64,000 nucleotides of DNA, from contig CAJTNN010000003.1 of assembly GCA_910577585.1 (NCBI GenBank), positions 46,764-110,763 on the forward strand, read 5' to 3'. Below are positions 26,031 to 35,407 of this stretch, piece by piece (position 1 is the first letter of the stretch; every line of letters starts with the position of its first letter). Source of the DNA: an uncultured Muribaculaceae bacterium. Lineage in GTDB: Bacteria > Bacteroidota > Bacteroidia > Bacteroidales > Muribaculaceae. The notes beneath the pieces were generated by a model. The model was not told where the DNA came from and made no database searches. It saw nothing but the letters and a program-made list of their open reading frames with translations. The translations under genes were made by a program, and so were the position numbers.

Positions 26031-27437
26031 TCAGTCAAGACTCTTCTGAAGCACCCCCTTCTCGTGGAGCGATTTCAGTATCGAGGCGAGAAGACCATGA
26101 ATAAACTGCCCGCTCTTGCGAGTGCTATAGGCCTTCGCTATCTCCACATATTCGTTGATGCTGACTGTCAGCGGGATTTTCGGGAAGTTCAGAATCTCAG
26201 CCAGAGCTGTCATCATCACCACTATATCCATATAGGCCAGACGGTCAGACTCCCAAAGCTTGGTGTCGAGCGCGTCATTTATATAGGCACGGTAATCCTC
26301 TTTATTCTTGAGCACATACTCAAAGAGTTCGGCGCCGAATCTTGCATCCTCATCATCCTTGTACATTGTCATGATTGAGGTATATGATTTCCCCTCGGCT
26401 ATGCGGCGCACTGTCTTGAGCACGAAAGTGCCGATTGAATCAAGGTCGTCGTTCCAGAACACCGATTTATCCTCCAGAGCCTCCAGGAACACTGGATTGA
26501 TAAAGATTACCTGGCGGTAAATCTCTTTCCAGAATTCGCAGTCAGCTGCAAAGTCAGTGGCCGGGAACTCCATATATTCCTTATAGATATCCGAAGCCAT
26601 GATGGCACGCAGCAGCGCACGCAGCATCGGCTCGTCATCGGCTGTCATGTTTCGACCTATGCGCTCGATATTGCGGTCAATCTCCTCATCATGCATGATG
26701 GCCTCCACGAATTTATTCTCCACGAAACGCAGATTCGGGTTGCGCACTTCATCTGAGGCGATAAAACGGTTGCGGGCCTCCTCGATATCATTCTCGCGCA
26801 TTCTCACAAGCTGCACAGGCAGATAGAGCAGGCGGAAATAGAGTTCGGCGGCCGACTCCATGCTCTTGCGCAGCGTGTTGAGCGCGTCAGGAAGATTATC
26901 TGAAGCAGTGAAGAAGTTGCTGAATGTCTCCTCCATCATGCCGCGCATGCGCTCTACGCCGCTCAGAGTATAATTCTCACGGCGTGCGATTTCACGGCTG
27001 AGCACCGGATTCGGCATGATAATCATGTTGTATATCTCCTGCCAGATCTTCTCATCGGCAAGCGAACCCGGGTCGTCACTCTTGAGAAAATTCTTATAGA
27101 GTGCCGAATCCTTTACCTGCTGGGTGATGGCATCCTGTGCAAGCTCGAAGGGGTATCCCACGCTATCATAGCGCTGCATAAGTGATTTTATCTTCTCATC
27201 GCTTACGATGCTCTTCATGAATCGCGTCTCGTAAAGGGGGAGGTCGCCGCTGATGCGCTTCACATTCTTGGCCACTCGCGCCATAAGGCAGAGTATGTCG
27301 AGATACAAGCCGTAGGCAAAGCGCTTCTCTCGCGTGGGATTCGCAGGCTGCGACTCGAGGTTAAACCGGTTCTCAACCAGCATATACGAATAGAGCAGCT
27401 GCACGACCTTGGTCCTGATCAACACTCGATTAATCAT
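26031..27437 (-). CDS. nusB: Transcription antitermination protein NusB, enlarged by internal duplication
   Basis: An rRNA antitermination factor. The C-terminal NusB domain (about 365-455) is clear: NDALDTKLWESDRLAYMDIVVMMTALAEIL and VSINEYVEIAKAYSTRKSGQFIHGLLASIL. The N-terminus INRVLIRTKVVQLLYSYML is typical for Bacteroidota NusB, which are usually near 300 residues. This one has 468. The excess comes from a repeat: residues 68-150 (YETRFMKSIVSDEKI...SALYKNFLKS...WQEIYNMIIMPNPV) resemble 238-320 (VENKFVEAIMHDEEI...SDIYKEYMEF...WKEIYRQVIFINPV). It is monocistronic or heads yajC-ybbR-coaE, behind a consensus promoter. Confidence 0.9.
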   Translation of the reverse strand: MINRVLIRTKVVQLLYSYMLVENRFNLESQPANPTREKRFAYGLYLDILCLMARVAKNVKRISGDLPLYETRFMKSIVSDEKIKSLMQRYDSVGYPFELAQDAITQQVKDSALYKNFLKSDDPGSLADEKIWQEIYNMIIMPNPVLSREIARRENYTLSGVERMRGMMEETFSNFFTASDNLPDALNTLRKSMESAAELYFRLLYLPVQLVRMRENDIEEARNRFIASDEVRNPNLRFVENKFVEAIMHDEEIDRNIERIGRNMTADDEPMLRALLRAIMASDIYKEYMEFPATDFAADCEFWKEIYRQVIFINPVFLEALEDKSVFWNDDLDSIGTFVLKTVRRIAEGKSYTSIMTMYKDDEDARFGAELFEYVLKNKEDYRAYINDALDTKLWESDRLAYMDIVVMMTALAEILNFPKIPLTVSINEYVEIAKAYSTRKSGQFIHGLLASILKSLHEKGVLQKSLD

Positions 27438-27535
27438 ATCTTCTCTTAAGTTATTTCTTTATTATTCATGGGCCGACAGAATCAGCGGGATTTATCTGCC
27501 CATATCCCGGATTCTCTTTCTCCGGAAATATTATG

Positions 27536-27567
27536 CAAATTTACGATTTTAGGTCCGGATTATCAAA
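27536..27567 (-). promoter_or_regulatory. Promoter of nusB
   Basis: On the minus strand TTTG (27564-27567), a 20-base spacer and TAAATTTG (27536-27543): a full Bacteroidota consensus. The leader would be about 95 nt. Confidence 0.8.
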
Positions 27568-27654
27568 TTTCGCCGTGGTTTATTCTGCGCGGTATATTCC
27601 GATGCACCCCTACCCGGCAATCTATGATTTCTCCATTGAAGCTGGTGGCAACGC

Positions 27655-28392
27655 TCACTCGCCACGCTGACGCACCACCTCATACATCATCACTCCGGCA
27701 GCCACCGACACATTCAGCGAGCCGATGTTGCCCTTGATGGGCAACGCAGCCAGCTCATCGCAGGCACGCAACACATCGTTGCTTATGCCGGTGTCTTCGG
27801 CTCCCATGACTATTCCGAGGGGCACACGATAGTCGTTAGCCGTATAGTTGCGGTCGGTCTTCTCTGTGGCGCCTACTATCTTGTAGCCGTTGTCGCGCAG
27901 CATGCGCACTGCATCGAGTATCGAGCGCTCGCGACACACGGGAATATGCAACAGGGCCCCGGCCGAGGTCTTGACGGCATCGGGAGTCACACTCACACTG
28001 CCGCGTTCGGGAATCACAATCGCATCGGCTCCCACACACTCTGCCGTGCGGGCTATAGCACCGAAGTTGCGGGTGTCGGTCAAGCCATCAAGCAGGATTA
28101 TGAAGGGGACTCTCCCCTCTTCGTAAAAGAGTGGCACAAGGTTATCAAGACGCGAATACTCCACAGGCGAGAGCAATGCTATCGCTCCCTGGTGATTCTT
28201 CATCGTGATGCGGTTGAGCTTCTCCATCGGCACACGTTGGCATACAATGCCATATTCTTTCATCTTGCCGAAGAGTTCGCGCGAAAGATCGCCGTTGAGA
28301 TCCTTCTTCACCAGCACCTTGTCGATGCTTCTGCCGGCCTCGATCGCTTCGATTATGGCACGCAGGCCAAATATGTAATCTGATTTATTCAT
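27655..28392 (-). CDS. rlmB: 23S rRNA (guanosine-2'-O)-methyltransferase RlmB (SpoU/TrmH family)
   Basis: A 2'-O-methylates guanosine of 23S rRNA in the ribosomal P region. The 245-residue protein has the N-terminal substrate-binding domain (DYIFGLRAIIEAIEAGRSIDKVLV), then the knotted SPOUT motifs LDGLTDTRNFGAIARTAECVGADAIV, VMGAEDTGIS and LPIKGNIGSLNVSVAAGVMMYE. Its leader carries the palindromic element at 28411-28494. Confidence 0.93.
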   Translation of the reverse strand: MNKSDYIFGLRAIIEAIEAGRSIDKVLVKKDLNGDLSRELFGKMKEYGIVCQRVPMEKLNRITMKNHQGAIALLSPVEYSRLDNLVPLFYEEGRVPFIILLDGLTDTRNFGAIARTAECVGADAIVIPERGSVSVTPDAVKTSAGALLHIPVCRERSILDAVRMLRDNGYKIVGATEKTDRNYTANDYRVPLGIVMGAEDTGISNDVLRACDELAALPIKGNIGSLNVSVAAGVMMYEVVRQRGE

Positions 28393-28410
28393 AAGTAATT
28401 TCTTTCTTTA

Positions 28411-28494
28411 GAAGTTGTCTAAACTTTTCTAAGTGCGCCGATACACCTGAGGTGGAAAAGCCCACCTCATTTCACAAAAGTCTAAATACCTCTT
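28411..28494. repeat. Short palindromic leader element (same family as 11181-11373)
   Basis: The left arm GAAGTTGTCTAAACTTTT (28411-28428) continues with TCTAAGTGC, closely matching the first ~27 bases of the element at 11181. The right arm AAAAGTCTAAATACCTCTT (28476-28494) is an imperfect mirror. Between them is a TGAGGTGG/CCACCTCA hairpin (28448-28469). It fills the whole gap between recN and rlmB and ends 18 bases before the rlmB start codon. Confidence 0.6.
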
Positions 28495-28496
28495 AA

Positions 28497-30143
28497 TCAA
28501 CCGAGCAGCACGCGGGCAGCCTGCAAAGCGGCATCGGTAAGCCGCTCGCCGCTCAGCATTCCGGCAATCTCGCGCACACGCTCCTCTTGACTCAACTCGC
28601 TTACAGCCGAAATGGTTCGCTCTTCAGTGTCGCGTTTATAGACCTTGTAGTGGCGGATTCCTTTGGCTGCCACCTGCGGTAGATGCGTGATAGTGATAAT
28701 CTGCATCATCTTCGACATCTCGAGCATCATGCGCCCCATCTTGTCGGCTATCTCTCCGCTCACACCTGTGTCGATCTCGTCGAATATCACGGTGGGCATC
28801 TCCATTTTCTCAGCCATAAGTGACTTGATGCATAAAGTCAGACGCGACAATTCGCCGCCTGAGGCGGTGGCTGCCATCGGCATCAATGCGCCATTCTTAT
28901 TGAATGAGCAGGTGAATTCTATCATATCCTGGCCATCCGAAGTGAGTTTACCCTCGGCTACTGCCACACTGAATTTCAAATTCTGCAATCCGAGTGGAAT
29001 GGCCCTCTCTGTCAGACGCTCGCTGAAGAGCAGGGCCGCGTCGCGCCGCTTTCCGCTCAATTCATCGGCAAGTTCTTTGAGGTGTTTGGCCACGGCGCGG
29101 GCTTCATGCTCGAGTTCTTTGGTCTCGGAGTCATCGCTGTCAATGAGATGAAGCTGCTGTTCGAGTTCGTCGCGAAGATCCACCAGATCGTCGCCGTTGT
29201 CAACTCCCAGCGATTTCACCGCCTCATAGTAGGCCCTCATCCGCGCACCGGTCTGCGCGAGTAATGCGGGGTTAGACTCCACACTTTCGGCGAGCTGCTC
29301 AGCTGTGTAGGCGATATCCTTGAGTTCGATATATAGTGAATTGAGACGCGTGATGAGAGATTCCTCCTCAGGCGTAGGGTCCACGGCCTGAAGATTGAAG
29401 CTCTCGAGGGCGTCAATTGCCTGGCGCACCATCGTCATGGCTCCATCATTGTCAGAGGCAAGCGAGTAGTGGGCAGCAGTGAGGTATTCCCTGATTTCGT
29501 CGGCCTCGCTCAGCATCTCGAAGCGACGCTCCACCTCCTCCTGTTCGCCGCGGCGCGGCTTGAGTTTATTGAGGCCTTGAAGCTGAAGTTCGATATAGCT
29601 GCGCTTCTCAAGGTTCTTGACCTTTGCTTCGCGCAGATTGCGGATTTTACTGCGCAGCGTCACATATTTGCGGAATTCCCCCTTATAATCGGCCAGAAGC
29701 TGTTCGGTGTCGGCCATGGCGTCGATGATGCGCAGCTGACCTTCGCGGCTGTTAAGGCTGAGATTGGCGTGTTGCGAGTGGATGTCAAGCAGATGCGATG
29801 TGCACTCGCTGAGCTGCACCAGAGTGACAGGCGAGTCATCGATAAAGGCGCGGCTGCGTCCGGATGGAGATATCTCACGACGCACTATCAGTTCCCCCAT
29901 CACGGGCAATCCGGTCTGCGGGTCGGTGGCATCAATCAGAAATGTGGCCTCTACCATAGTCTTGCGGCTACGGTCGGATATGGCCTTGTTGTCGGCACGT
30001 TCGCCCAGCAACAGACCCAAGGCGCCGAGCATGATTGATTTGCCGGCGCCAGTCTCACCTGTGATAATCGACAGCCCCTCGCTGAAGTCTATTTCGACCT
30101 CATCGATAAGGGCATAATTTCTTATAATCAGCTTCTGAAGCAT
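28497..30143 (-). CDS. recN: DNA repair protein RecN
   Basis: An SMC-like ATPase acting in double-strand break repair. The 548-residue protein has the Walker A motif GETGAGKS (29-36), long coiled-coil regions in the middle (about 150-380), the signature TASGGELSRLTLCIKSL and Walker B VIFDEIDTGVSGEIADKMG. It is followed on the minus strand by rlmB and preceded by the DUF4835 gene with a 12-base gap. Confidence 0.95.
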   Translation of the reverse strand: MLQKLIIRNYALIDEVEIDFSEGLSIITGETGAGKSIMLGALGLLLGERADNKAISDRSRKTMVEATFLIDATDPQTGLPVMGELIVRREISPSGRSRAFIDDSPVTLVQLSECTSHLLDIHSQHANLSLNSREGQLRIIDAMADTEQLLADYKGEFRKYVTLRSKIRNLREAKVKNLEKRSYIELQLQGLNKLKPRRGEQEEVERRFEMLSEADEIREYLTAAHYSLASDNDGAMTMVRQAIDALESFNLQAVDPTPEEESLITRLNSLYIELKDIAYTAEQLAESVESNPALLAQTGARMRAYYEAVKSLGVDNGDDLVDLRDELEQQLHLIDSDDSETKELEHEARAVAKHLKELADELSGKRRDAALLFSERLTERAIPLGLQNLKFSVAVAEGKLTSDGQDMIEFTCSFNKNGALMPMAATASGGELSRLTLCIKSLMAEKMEMPTVIFDEIDTGVSGEIADKMGRMMLEMSKMMQIITITHLPQVAAKGIRHYKVYKRDTEERTISAVSELSQEERVREIAGMLSGERLTDAALQAARVLLG

Positions 30144-30155
30144 AATCCTGGATGG

Positions 30156-31079
30156 TCAATTGCTTTGGTCACTACCCTTCTTGATTTTCTCAAGCCTCTC
30201 CATATCGGTCGGATAGATGGGCTGCAGTATCTCATAGGCGGCTTCGCGCTCGGTCGAGGGGGCCTGCGAGTAAATGTTGACAAGTTCATCAAGCTTGGCA
30301 TCCCTGAACATTGAGAGGGCCACACTCATAGGGGCATTCTTATAGATGGTGCCTATCTCCTTGAGCGATTCAGTGATTACGGCTCGCCCTTTGTCGGGAC
30401 TCGTGACCATCTCGTCAAGTCCCTTGCGATGATAGTCATATAGCAGCCGTCGTATGCCGGAGGTGTTGTTGTCCATGAATGATGAGAGCACAGCCGCGCG
30501 ATTCTTCGTGTCTTCAAATGCTTTCCAGCCGACTTCGCCTCCGCTCTGCGCAGCCTGCACCACACTCTGCGCACGGTCGTAATATTGCTGCCCTCCATTG
30601 AGCGAGAATGAGTCGAAGTCTATGCCGAGGAAGAGATAGGCATAGTAGTCGAGTATTGCCGTGAGATTGCTCTGCTGCGAAGTCTCGTTGTAAGTGAGGG
30701 GGTCGCCGTCGCGATACTCAAATTCTATCTTCGAGTCTTTGAAGTTCATCAGCGTGGTGGTATACGATGAGTTGTAGACCGGCCGCGACAGCTGCACCTG
30801 CAGGTCACCTTTCACACGGTCATTCTCATACTCGCTCACTGTCAGGTAGAGCCGGCATTCTATCCTCTCATTGGGTGAGAAGGTGGCTGTGCTGAAGCGG
30901 TTTTCGTTCATGTAGTCGTTGATGCTGCTCTGCAGTGATTCGAATACACTCTTGTTGGTCCCCTCGATTTTCTGCGAGTTCACCTCTACCTGACAACGGA
31001 ACTCCTGCGCCGCTGCCGGTGTGGCCACCGCCATCAGCGCCACCAGCGCGGCAATATTATGATATCTGTTTCTACGCAT
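30156..31079 (-). CDS. DUF4835 family secreted protein
   Basis: A Bacteroidota-only periplasmic or surface protein of unknown function. The start at 31079 gives a signal peptide MRRNRYHNIAALVALMAVATPAAA with cleavage before QEFRC; an ATG at 31088 is an alternative. The mature part has the family's VEVNSQKIEGTNKSVFESLQ and LNFDSFSLNGGQQYYDRAQ-like segments. It always tends to lie between coaBC and recN in Bacteroidales, as here (12 bases before recN). Confidence 0.85.
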   Translation of the reverse strand: MRRNRYHNIAALVALMAVATPAAAQEFRCQVEVNSQKIEGTNKSVFESLQSSINDYMNENRFSTATFSPNERIECRLYLTVSEYENDRVKGDLQVQLSRPVYNSSYTTTLMNFKDSKIEFEYRDGDPLTYNETSQQSNLTAILDYYAYLFLGIDFDSFSLNGGQQYYDRAQSVVQAAQSGGEVGWKAFEDTKNRAAVLSSFMDNNTSGIRRLLYDYHRKGLDEMVTSPDKGRAVITESLKEIGTIYKNAPMSVALSMFRDAKLDELVNIYSQAPSTEREAAYEILQPIYPTDMERLEKIKKGSDQSN

Positions 31080-31150
31080 TGTAATCATTGGTTTCGTTTA
31101 GTGAGGCTCACCAAGTGCTGCGGCACCATCTCGCCATACGCGATACTGAA

Positions 31151-32377
31151 TCACTCGGATTCCGCGGGGAGCAAAGTGATGAATTCGTCGATGATATCAT
31201 CGGCCACAGCGCGCTTATCCTTGAGAGGATACACATTCTCCGAGCCGTCGCGGCGTATGATGGTCACTTTGTTGGTGTCGGTCATCATGCCGGCTCCGGC
31301 ATCGCGCAGCGAGTTGAGGACTATCATGTCAAGATTCTTACGCTCCATCTTTCGGCAGGCGTTGCTGGCCTCGTTGTCAGTCTCCAAGGCGAAGCCCACC
31401 AGCACCCTGTTCCCCTTGCACTGGCCGAGTGTGGCGGCGATATCCGGATTCTTAACCAGATGCAGAATCATATCACCCTTCTCTTCACGCTTGATTTTAT
31501 GCTCGCTATATTCCGCAGGGGCATAGTCAGCGACGGCAGCGGCAAGTATGGCCACATCCGCATCGGCAAACTCCAGGCGCATCACCTCGGCCATCTCTCT
31601 GGCAGATGTGACGTCAATCCGTCTTACCCCTTCAGGGAGTGTCAGACGCTTGTCGACCGGTCCGGCCACCATAGTCACCTCTGCGCCACGCGCGGCGCAT
31701 GCCTCGGCAATGGCAAAGCCCATCTTACCTGATGAGTAATTACCTATAAAACGCACAGGGTCAATATTTTCGTATGTAGGTCCGGCACTAATCAGCACCC
31801 GCCGTCCCTGCAAATCCTGAGCACGGTCGCGGTCAGCGAAGTATTTCTCGGCTGCGAGCACTATGACTTCGGGTTCCTCCATGCGCCCTTTGCCGGTCAG
31901 GCCTGAGGCAAGAAAGCCACTCTGGGGCTCGACTATAATCACGCCGTCGGCACGCAGTGTGGCTACATTGCGCTGAGTCGACGGATGCGCCCACATATCG
32001 AGGTCCATCGCCGGGGCCACCATCACCTGCTCTTTGGCCGAAAGATAGGTCGTGATGAGCATATTGTCGGCGATGCCGTTGGCCATCTTTCCAATCGTGG
32101 AGGCCGTGGCGGGGGCTATAATCATCAAGTCGGCCCAGAGTCCAAGGTCCACATGCGAGTGCCATTCACCGGTGTTGGCGGCAAAAAATTCGCTCACCAC
32201 CGGTTTGCCGCTCAATGCGGCCAAAGTGGCGGGGGTGATGAATTCCTTGCCGTTGGGGGTAATCACCACCTGCACCTCGGCACCCTTCTTGATAAGAAGA
32301 CGCAGAAGATAGGCCGATTTATATGCGGCTATACCACCGGATATGCCGAGTACTATATGTTTCCCTTTAAGCGACAT
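31151..32377 (-). CDS. coaBC: Bifunctional phosphopantothenoylcysteine decarboxylase / phosphopantothenate-cysteine ligase
   Basis: Two successive steps of CoA synthesis. The N-terminal CoaC flavoprotein half has LGISGGIAAYKSAYLLRLL, HVDLGLWADLMIIAPATA and PAMDLDMWAHPST. The C-terminal CoaB half has VLISAGPTYENIDPVRFIGNYSSGKMG, which binds nucleotide, and later NKVTII. The 408-residue length is standard. It starts 5 bases after the exonuclease gene ends. Confidence 0.96.
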   Translation of the reverse strand: MSLKGKHIVLGISGGIAAYKSAYLLRLLIKKGAEVQVVITPNGKEFITPATLAALSGKPVVSEFFAANTGEWHSHVDLGLWADLMIIAPATASTIGKMANGIADNMLITTYLSAKEQVMVAPAMDLDMWAHPSTQRNVATLRADGVIIVEPQSGFLASGLTGKGRMEEPEVIVLAAEKYFADRDRAQDLQGRRVLISAGPTYENIDPVRFIGNYSSGKMGFAIAEACAARGAEVTMVAGPVDKRLTLPEGVRRIDVTSAREMAEVMRLEFADADVAILAAAVADYAPAEYSEHKIKREEKGDMILHLVKNPDIAATLGQCKGNRVLVGFALETDNEASNACRKMERKNLDMIVLNSLRDAGAGMMTDTNKVTIIRRDGSENVYPLKDKRAVADDIIDEFITLLPAESE

Positions 32378-32382
32378 CTTTT

Positions 32383-33153
32383 TTACTTGTTGAGATATTT
32401 ATATCGCAGCTGGGTCAGCACATCCTTGGTGTTTTTCGAAAATTCGCCCTGCATTATCCAGCTGTAGAATGAGGGTTCTTTGCGAAGCACCTCCTCTACG
32501 GGGCGCCCCTTATGCTTGCCGAAGTTGAACACCGGCACATCCTCATCATTCAAGACGATGCGTCCGGCCAGATCAAGCGATTTCCCACCTGACGAGAACT
32601 CACTCAGGAAGTCTACATCGTTCTGGAGCTCCGGGTAGCGGTCAAGCTGCGATTCGAGCACCTCAAATGTAGCCATCGTATCAGCATTGGCCGAATGGGC
32701 CTGCGTCAGATCTTTGCCGCAATAGAATTTATATGCTGCCACGAGTGTGCGCTGCTCCATCTTGTGAAAGATGTTCTGCACATCGATAAATTTGCGGCCG
32801 CTCACCTCGAAGTTTATGCCGCAGCGGGCGAACTCCTCCACCAGCAGCGGCACATCAAACTTATTACTGTTGAATCCTGCTATATCACAGTCTTCAAAGA
32901 AGGCATGAAGTGATTTGGCTACCTGGCGGAAGGTTGGCTCGCCGGCCACCATCTCGTCGGTGATATGATGCACAGCCGTCGAGGCTGCCGGTATCGGCAT
33001 CTCCGGATTTAGCCTGCGGGTCTTCTCTTCAGGCTCGCGCCCGTCGGGAAATACCTTGACGGCGCTTATCTCAACTATGCGGTCGCGCAATATGTTGGTG
33101 CCGGTGGTTTCGAGGTCGAAAAACACCAGCGGGCGCTTCAAATTCAGTTTCAT
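32383..33153 (-). CDS. 3'-5' exonuclease, DnaQ/epsilon-like
   Basis: A DEDD-type exonuclease. The 256-residue protein has FDLETTG (12-18; Asp13 and Glu15), GFNSNKFDVPLLVEEF (second acidic motif) and AHSANADTMATFEVL (the third, with His-x4-Asp). After about residue 180 there is an extra segment (FNFGKHKGRPVEEV...YSWIMQGEFSKNTK) seen in Bacteroidota members. It could be the proofreading subunit of DNA polymerase III or a stand-alone repair exonuclease. The close link to dnaN (38-base gap) supports replication or repair. Confidence 0.88.
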   Translation of the reverse strand: MKLNLKRPLVFFDLETTGTNILRDRIVEISAVKVFPDGREPEEKTRRLNPEMPIPAASTAVHHITDEMVAGEPTFRQVAKSLHAFFEDCDIAGFNSNKFDVPLLVEEFARCGINFEVSGRKFIDVQNIFHKMEQRTLVAAYKFYCGKDLTQAHSANADTMATFEVLESQLDRYPELQNDVDFLSEFSSGGKSLDLAGRIVLNDEDVPVFNFGKHKGRPVEEVLRKEPSFYSWIMQGEFSKNTKDVLTQLRYKYLNK

Positions 33154-33191
33154 ACTTATCTGTTAAAGTCGGTGCGAAGAGAGAGATTACA

Positions 33192-34316
33192 TCACTCTAT
33201 GACCTGCATGGGCATCTGAAGCATCACTACCTCAATGCCGGGTTCCTGCTCTAGCGGGCTGAAGAGTCCGGGACGCGCCGGGTCAGCGAGTTCTATCTTC
33301 ACATCCTCTCCCTTTATGTTCGAGAGCACCTCAGTCATATAGGTTGAATTGAATCCGATTGTCATCGGGTTTCCCTTGTAATCGCAGTCTACGCGCTCTT
33401 CTGCTGAAGTGGCGTAGTCAAGGTCTTGCGAACCCATCTGAATTTCGGTTGCATCGATCGAGAAGCGGATAAGATTTGAGGCCTTGCTGGCAAAGAGAGC
33501 CACACGGCGCACTGCATTCAGAAGGCTCTCGCGATTGACTACGAGACTGAAGGGATTATCTTTCGGGAATACACGGCGATAATTGGGATACACACCCTTC
33601 ACAAGGCGCGTAGTCAAGGTATAGGTGGCAAAACGAAATGTAGCCGATTTGGCATCCTTTACAATCTCTACCGTCTCATCCTCTTTGGTGAGAAGCCCCT
33701 TCAGCACATTGGCAACTTTGCCGGGCAGAATCATGTTGTCGGTCAGACCGGGTTTGACGTTGTTGTTCTCAAACTTCACGAGTTTGTGAGTATCTGAGCT
33801 CACGAGTGTCAGACGCTCGGGTTCTATATCCCAATACACGCCGGTCATCGCGGGACGAATCTGATCGAGACTTACGGCAAAAAGAGTGCCCTCGAGCCCG
33901 TTGACAATGGGTTCGGCCGGAAGCGTGAAGCTAACTGCATCGGCATCGTGCTCCTTCTTACGGGGATACTCGGCAGCATCTATACCCATGAAGTTGAAGT
34001 GTCCGTTATTGAAACGCAAGTCAATCTCCAGAGTCGAAAGATTGATGTCAAAATGCAACGGCTGATTCTGAACCTCCTTCACCACTTCAAGCAGTCGGCG
34101 GGCCGGGATGGCGATAGAGCCCTCACCCTCTGCGTCAGCCACCTCGAGTGTGGCGGTCATCACATTCTCCTGGTCGCCGCCGGTGATGTAGAGCACATCC
34201 TCTTTGACCGTGATAAGGAAGTTGTCGAGTATCGACAACGCATTCTTTGAATTTATGACCTTGCTTACGGCCTGGAGCTGAGTCTGCAATATCTTGCCTG
34301 ATACATTAAATTTCAT
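33192..34316 (-). CDS. dnaN: DNA polymerase III beta subunit (sliding clamp)
   Basis: The ring-shaped processivity clamp. The 374-residue protein has the three-domain layout: MKFNVSGKILQTQLQAVSKVINSKNALSILDNFLI at the start, SDTHKLVKFENN in domain 2, and the C-terminal VVMLQMPMQV near-consensus. It is not next to dnaA here. Upstream, CGAATTTA at 34414-34421 is a near-match to a -7 box on this strand. Confidence 0.96.
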   Translation of the reverse strand: MKFNVSGKILQTQLQAVSKVINSKNALSILDNFLITVKEDVLYITGGDQENVMTATLEVADAEGEGSIAIPARRLLEVVKEVQNQPLHFDINLSTLEIDLRFNNGHFNFMGIDAAEYPRKKEHDADAVSFTLPAEPIVNGLEGTLFAVSLDQIRPAMTGVYWDIEPERLTLVSSDTHKLVKFENNNVKPGLTDNMILPGKVANVLKGLLTKEDETVEIVKDAKSATFRFATYTLTTRLVKGVYPNYRRVFPKDNPFSLVVNRESLLNAVRRVALFASKASNLIRFSIDATEIQMGSQDLDYATSAEERVDCDYKGNPMTIGFNSTYMTEVLSNIKGEDVKIELADPARPGLFSPLEQEPGIEVVMLQMPMQVIE

Positions 34317-34413
34317 TTCAATAATTGTTTTTCCGGTTGTAGTTATTCATCAACGCGCGTAATACATCTCCCCTACACCCGTCGGTGGCAGAGCATTACA
34401 CCTGTTGCATACG

Positions 34414-34421
34414 CGAATTTA
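34414..34421 (-). promoter_or_regulatory. Weak candidate -7 box for dnaN
   Basis: TAAATTCG on the minus strand, one base off TAnnTTTG, about 98 bases before the dnaN start. No -33 TTTG at the expected distance. Confidence 0.3.
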
Positions 34422-34469
34422 CTAAAAAAATCATGAATAACCTCACCCATTCTATATAACTATTCCAAA

Positions 34470-34520
34470 AAAAGATAAAAAAATTCTCCCCCTCCGGGCC
34501 TTCGCCTTGAGGGGGAGAAT
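34470..34520 (-). terminator. Terminator of the rpsF-rpsR-rplI operon
   Basis: A perfect 12-bp stem ATTCTCCCCCTC/GAGGGGGAGAAT (34483-34494, 34509-34520), followed on the minus strand by TTTTTTATCTTTTTTT. A textbook intrinsic terminator between rplI and dnaN. Confidence 0.92.
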
Positions 34521-34601
34521 CAATCTATTTGCGTAGTCTCCTCACCCCATACGGGCCATTGGAGACACATTCATCTGATTATGATGAGATTCGCTGGCTG
34601 A

Positions 34602-35090
34602 TTACTCAGCTGCCTCAGCTGCCGGAGCGGCTGCCGGAGCGGGAGCGTCCTCGCTGACAACTTCAAACTCCACCTCAGTCTCAACCTCTTTGTGGAATTT
34701 CACATTGGCAACGTATACACCCACCATCTTCACGGGCTGCTTCACGCTGATGATTTTGCGGTCGATCTCATGACCGAGCTTGGCCAGAGCCTCTGCAATC
34801 TGAGCTGCGCCAACCGAACCGTAGACTGTGCCGTTGGCACCGGTCTTGGCGGCGATAGTGAGCTTCAGACCCTCGATAGCCTTGGCGGCTGCCTCAGCCT
34901 CAGCCTTGGCGGCTGCGATTTTGTGGGCACGCTGTTTCAGATCCTCCTTCAGCTGCTTGAGAGCGGCGTCAGAGGCGATGATGCACTTGCCCTGGGGAAT
35001 CAGATAGTTGCGGCCATAGCCGTCCTTCACTTCCACCACATCATCTTTATATCCCAGTCCGGGAACATTCTCTTTGAGGATAATTTTCAT
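34602..35090 (-). CDS. rplI: 50S ribosomal protein L9
   Basis: A ribosomal large-subunit protein. The N-terminal domain MKIILKENVPGLGYKDDVVEVKDGYGRNYLIPQGK is typical, followed by an Ala/Lys/Glu helix and the C-terminal rRNA-binding domain. The tail is extended by APAPAAAPAAEAAE, an Ala/Pro-rich extension to 162 residues. It is the last gene of rpsF-rpsR-rplI. Confidence 0.97.
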   Translation of the reverse strand: MKIILKENVPGLGYKDDVVEVKDGYGRNYLIPQGKCIIASDAALKQLKEDLKQRAHKIAAAKAEAEAAAKAIEGLKLTIAAKTGANGTVYGSVGAAQIAEALAKLGHEIDRKIISVKQPVKMVGVYVANVKFHKEVETEVEFEVVSEDAPAPAAAPAAEAAE

Positions 35091-35121
35091 CTTAATGTCG
35101 TCTTTTCGAAGTGATGCATTA

Positions 35122-35388
35122 TTATTTCATCAGGTCTGTCACGTAGGGCAGAAGAGCCAGATGGCGTGCGCGCTTCACGGCCTGGGCCACACGACGCTGG
35201 AATTTCAGGCTGGTGCCTGTGATACGACGCGGAAGGATTTTGCCCTGCTCGTTGAGGAATTTCTTCAGAAACTCAGGATCCTTGTAGTCGATATACTTGA
35301 TGCCGCTACGTTTGAAACGACAATATTTCTTCTTCTTCGTGTCTACCGACAGCGGAGTAAGATAACGGATTTCGCTGTTAGCTGCCAT
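35122..35388 (-). CDS. rpsR: 30S ribosomal protein S18
   Basis: The 88-residue protein has the family core YCRFKRSGIKYIDYKDPEFLKKFLNEQGKILPRRITGTSLKFQRRVAQAVKRARHLALLPYVTD (given in part). It lies between rpsF (19-base gap) and rplI (31-base gap), the standard order. Confidence 0.97.
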   Translation of the reverse strand: MAANSEIRYLTPLSVDTKKKKYCRFKRSGIKYIDYKDPEFLKKFLNEQGKILPRRITGTSLKFQRRVAQAVKRARHLALLPYVTDLMK

Positions 35389-35407
35389 AACTTTTTATTC
35401 GCTATGC

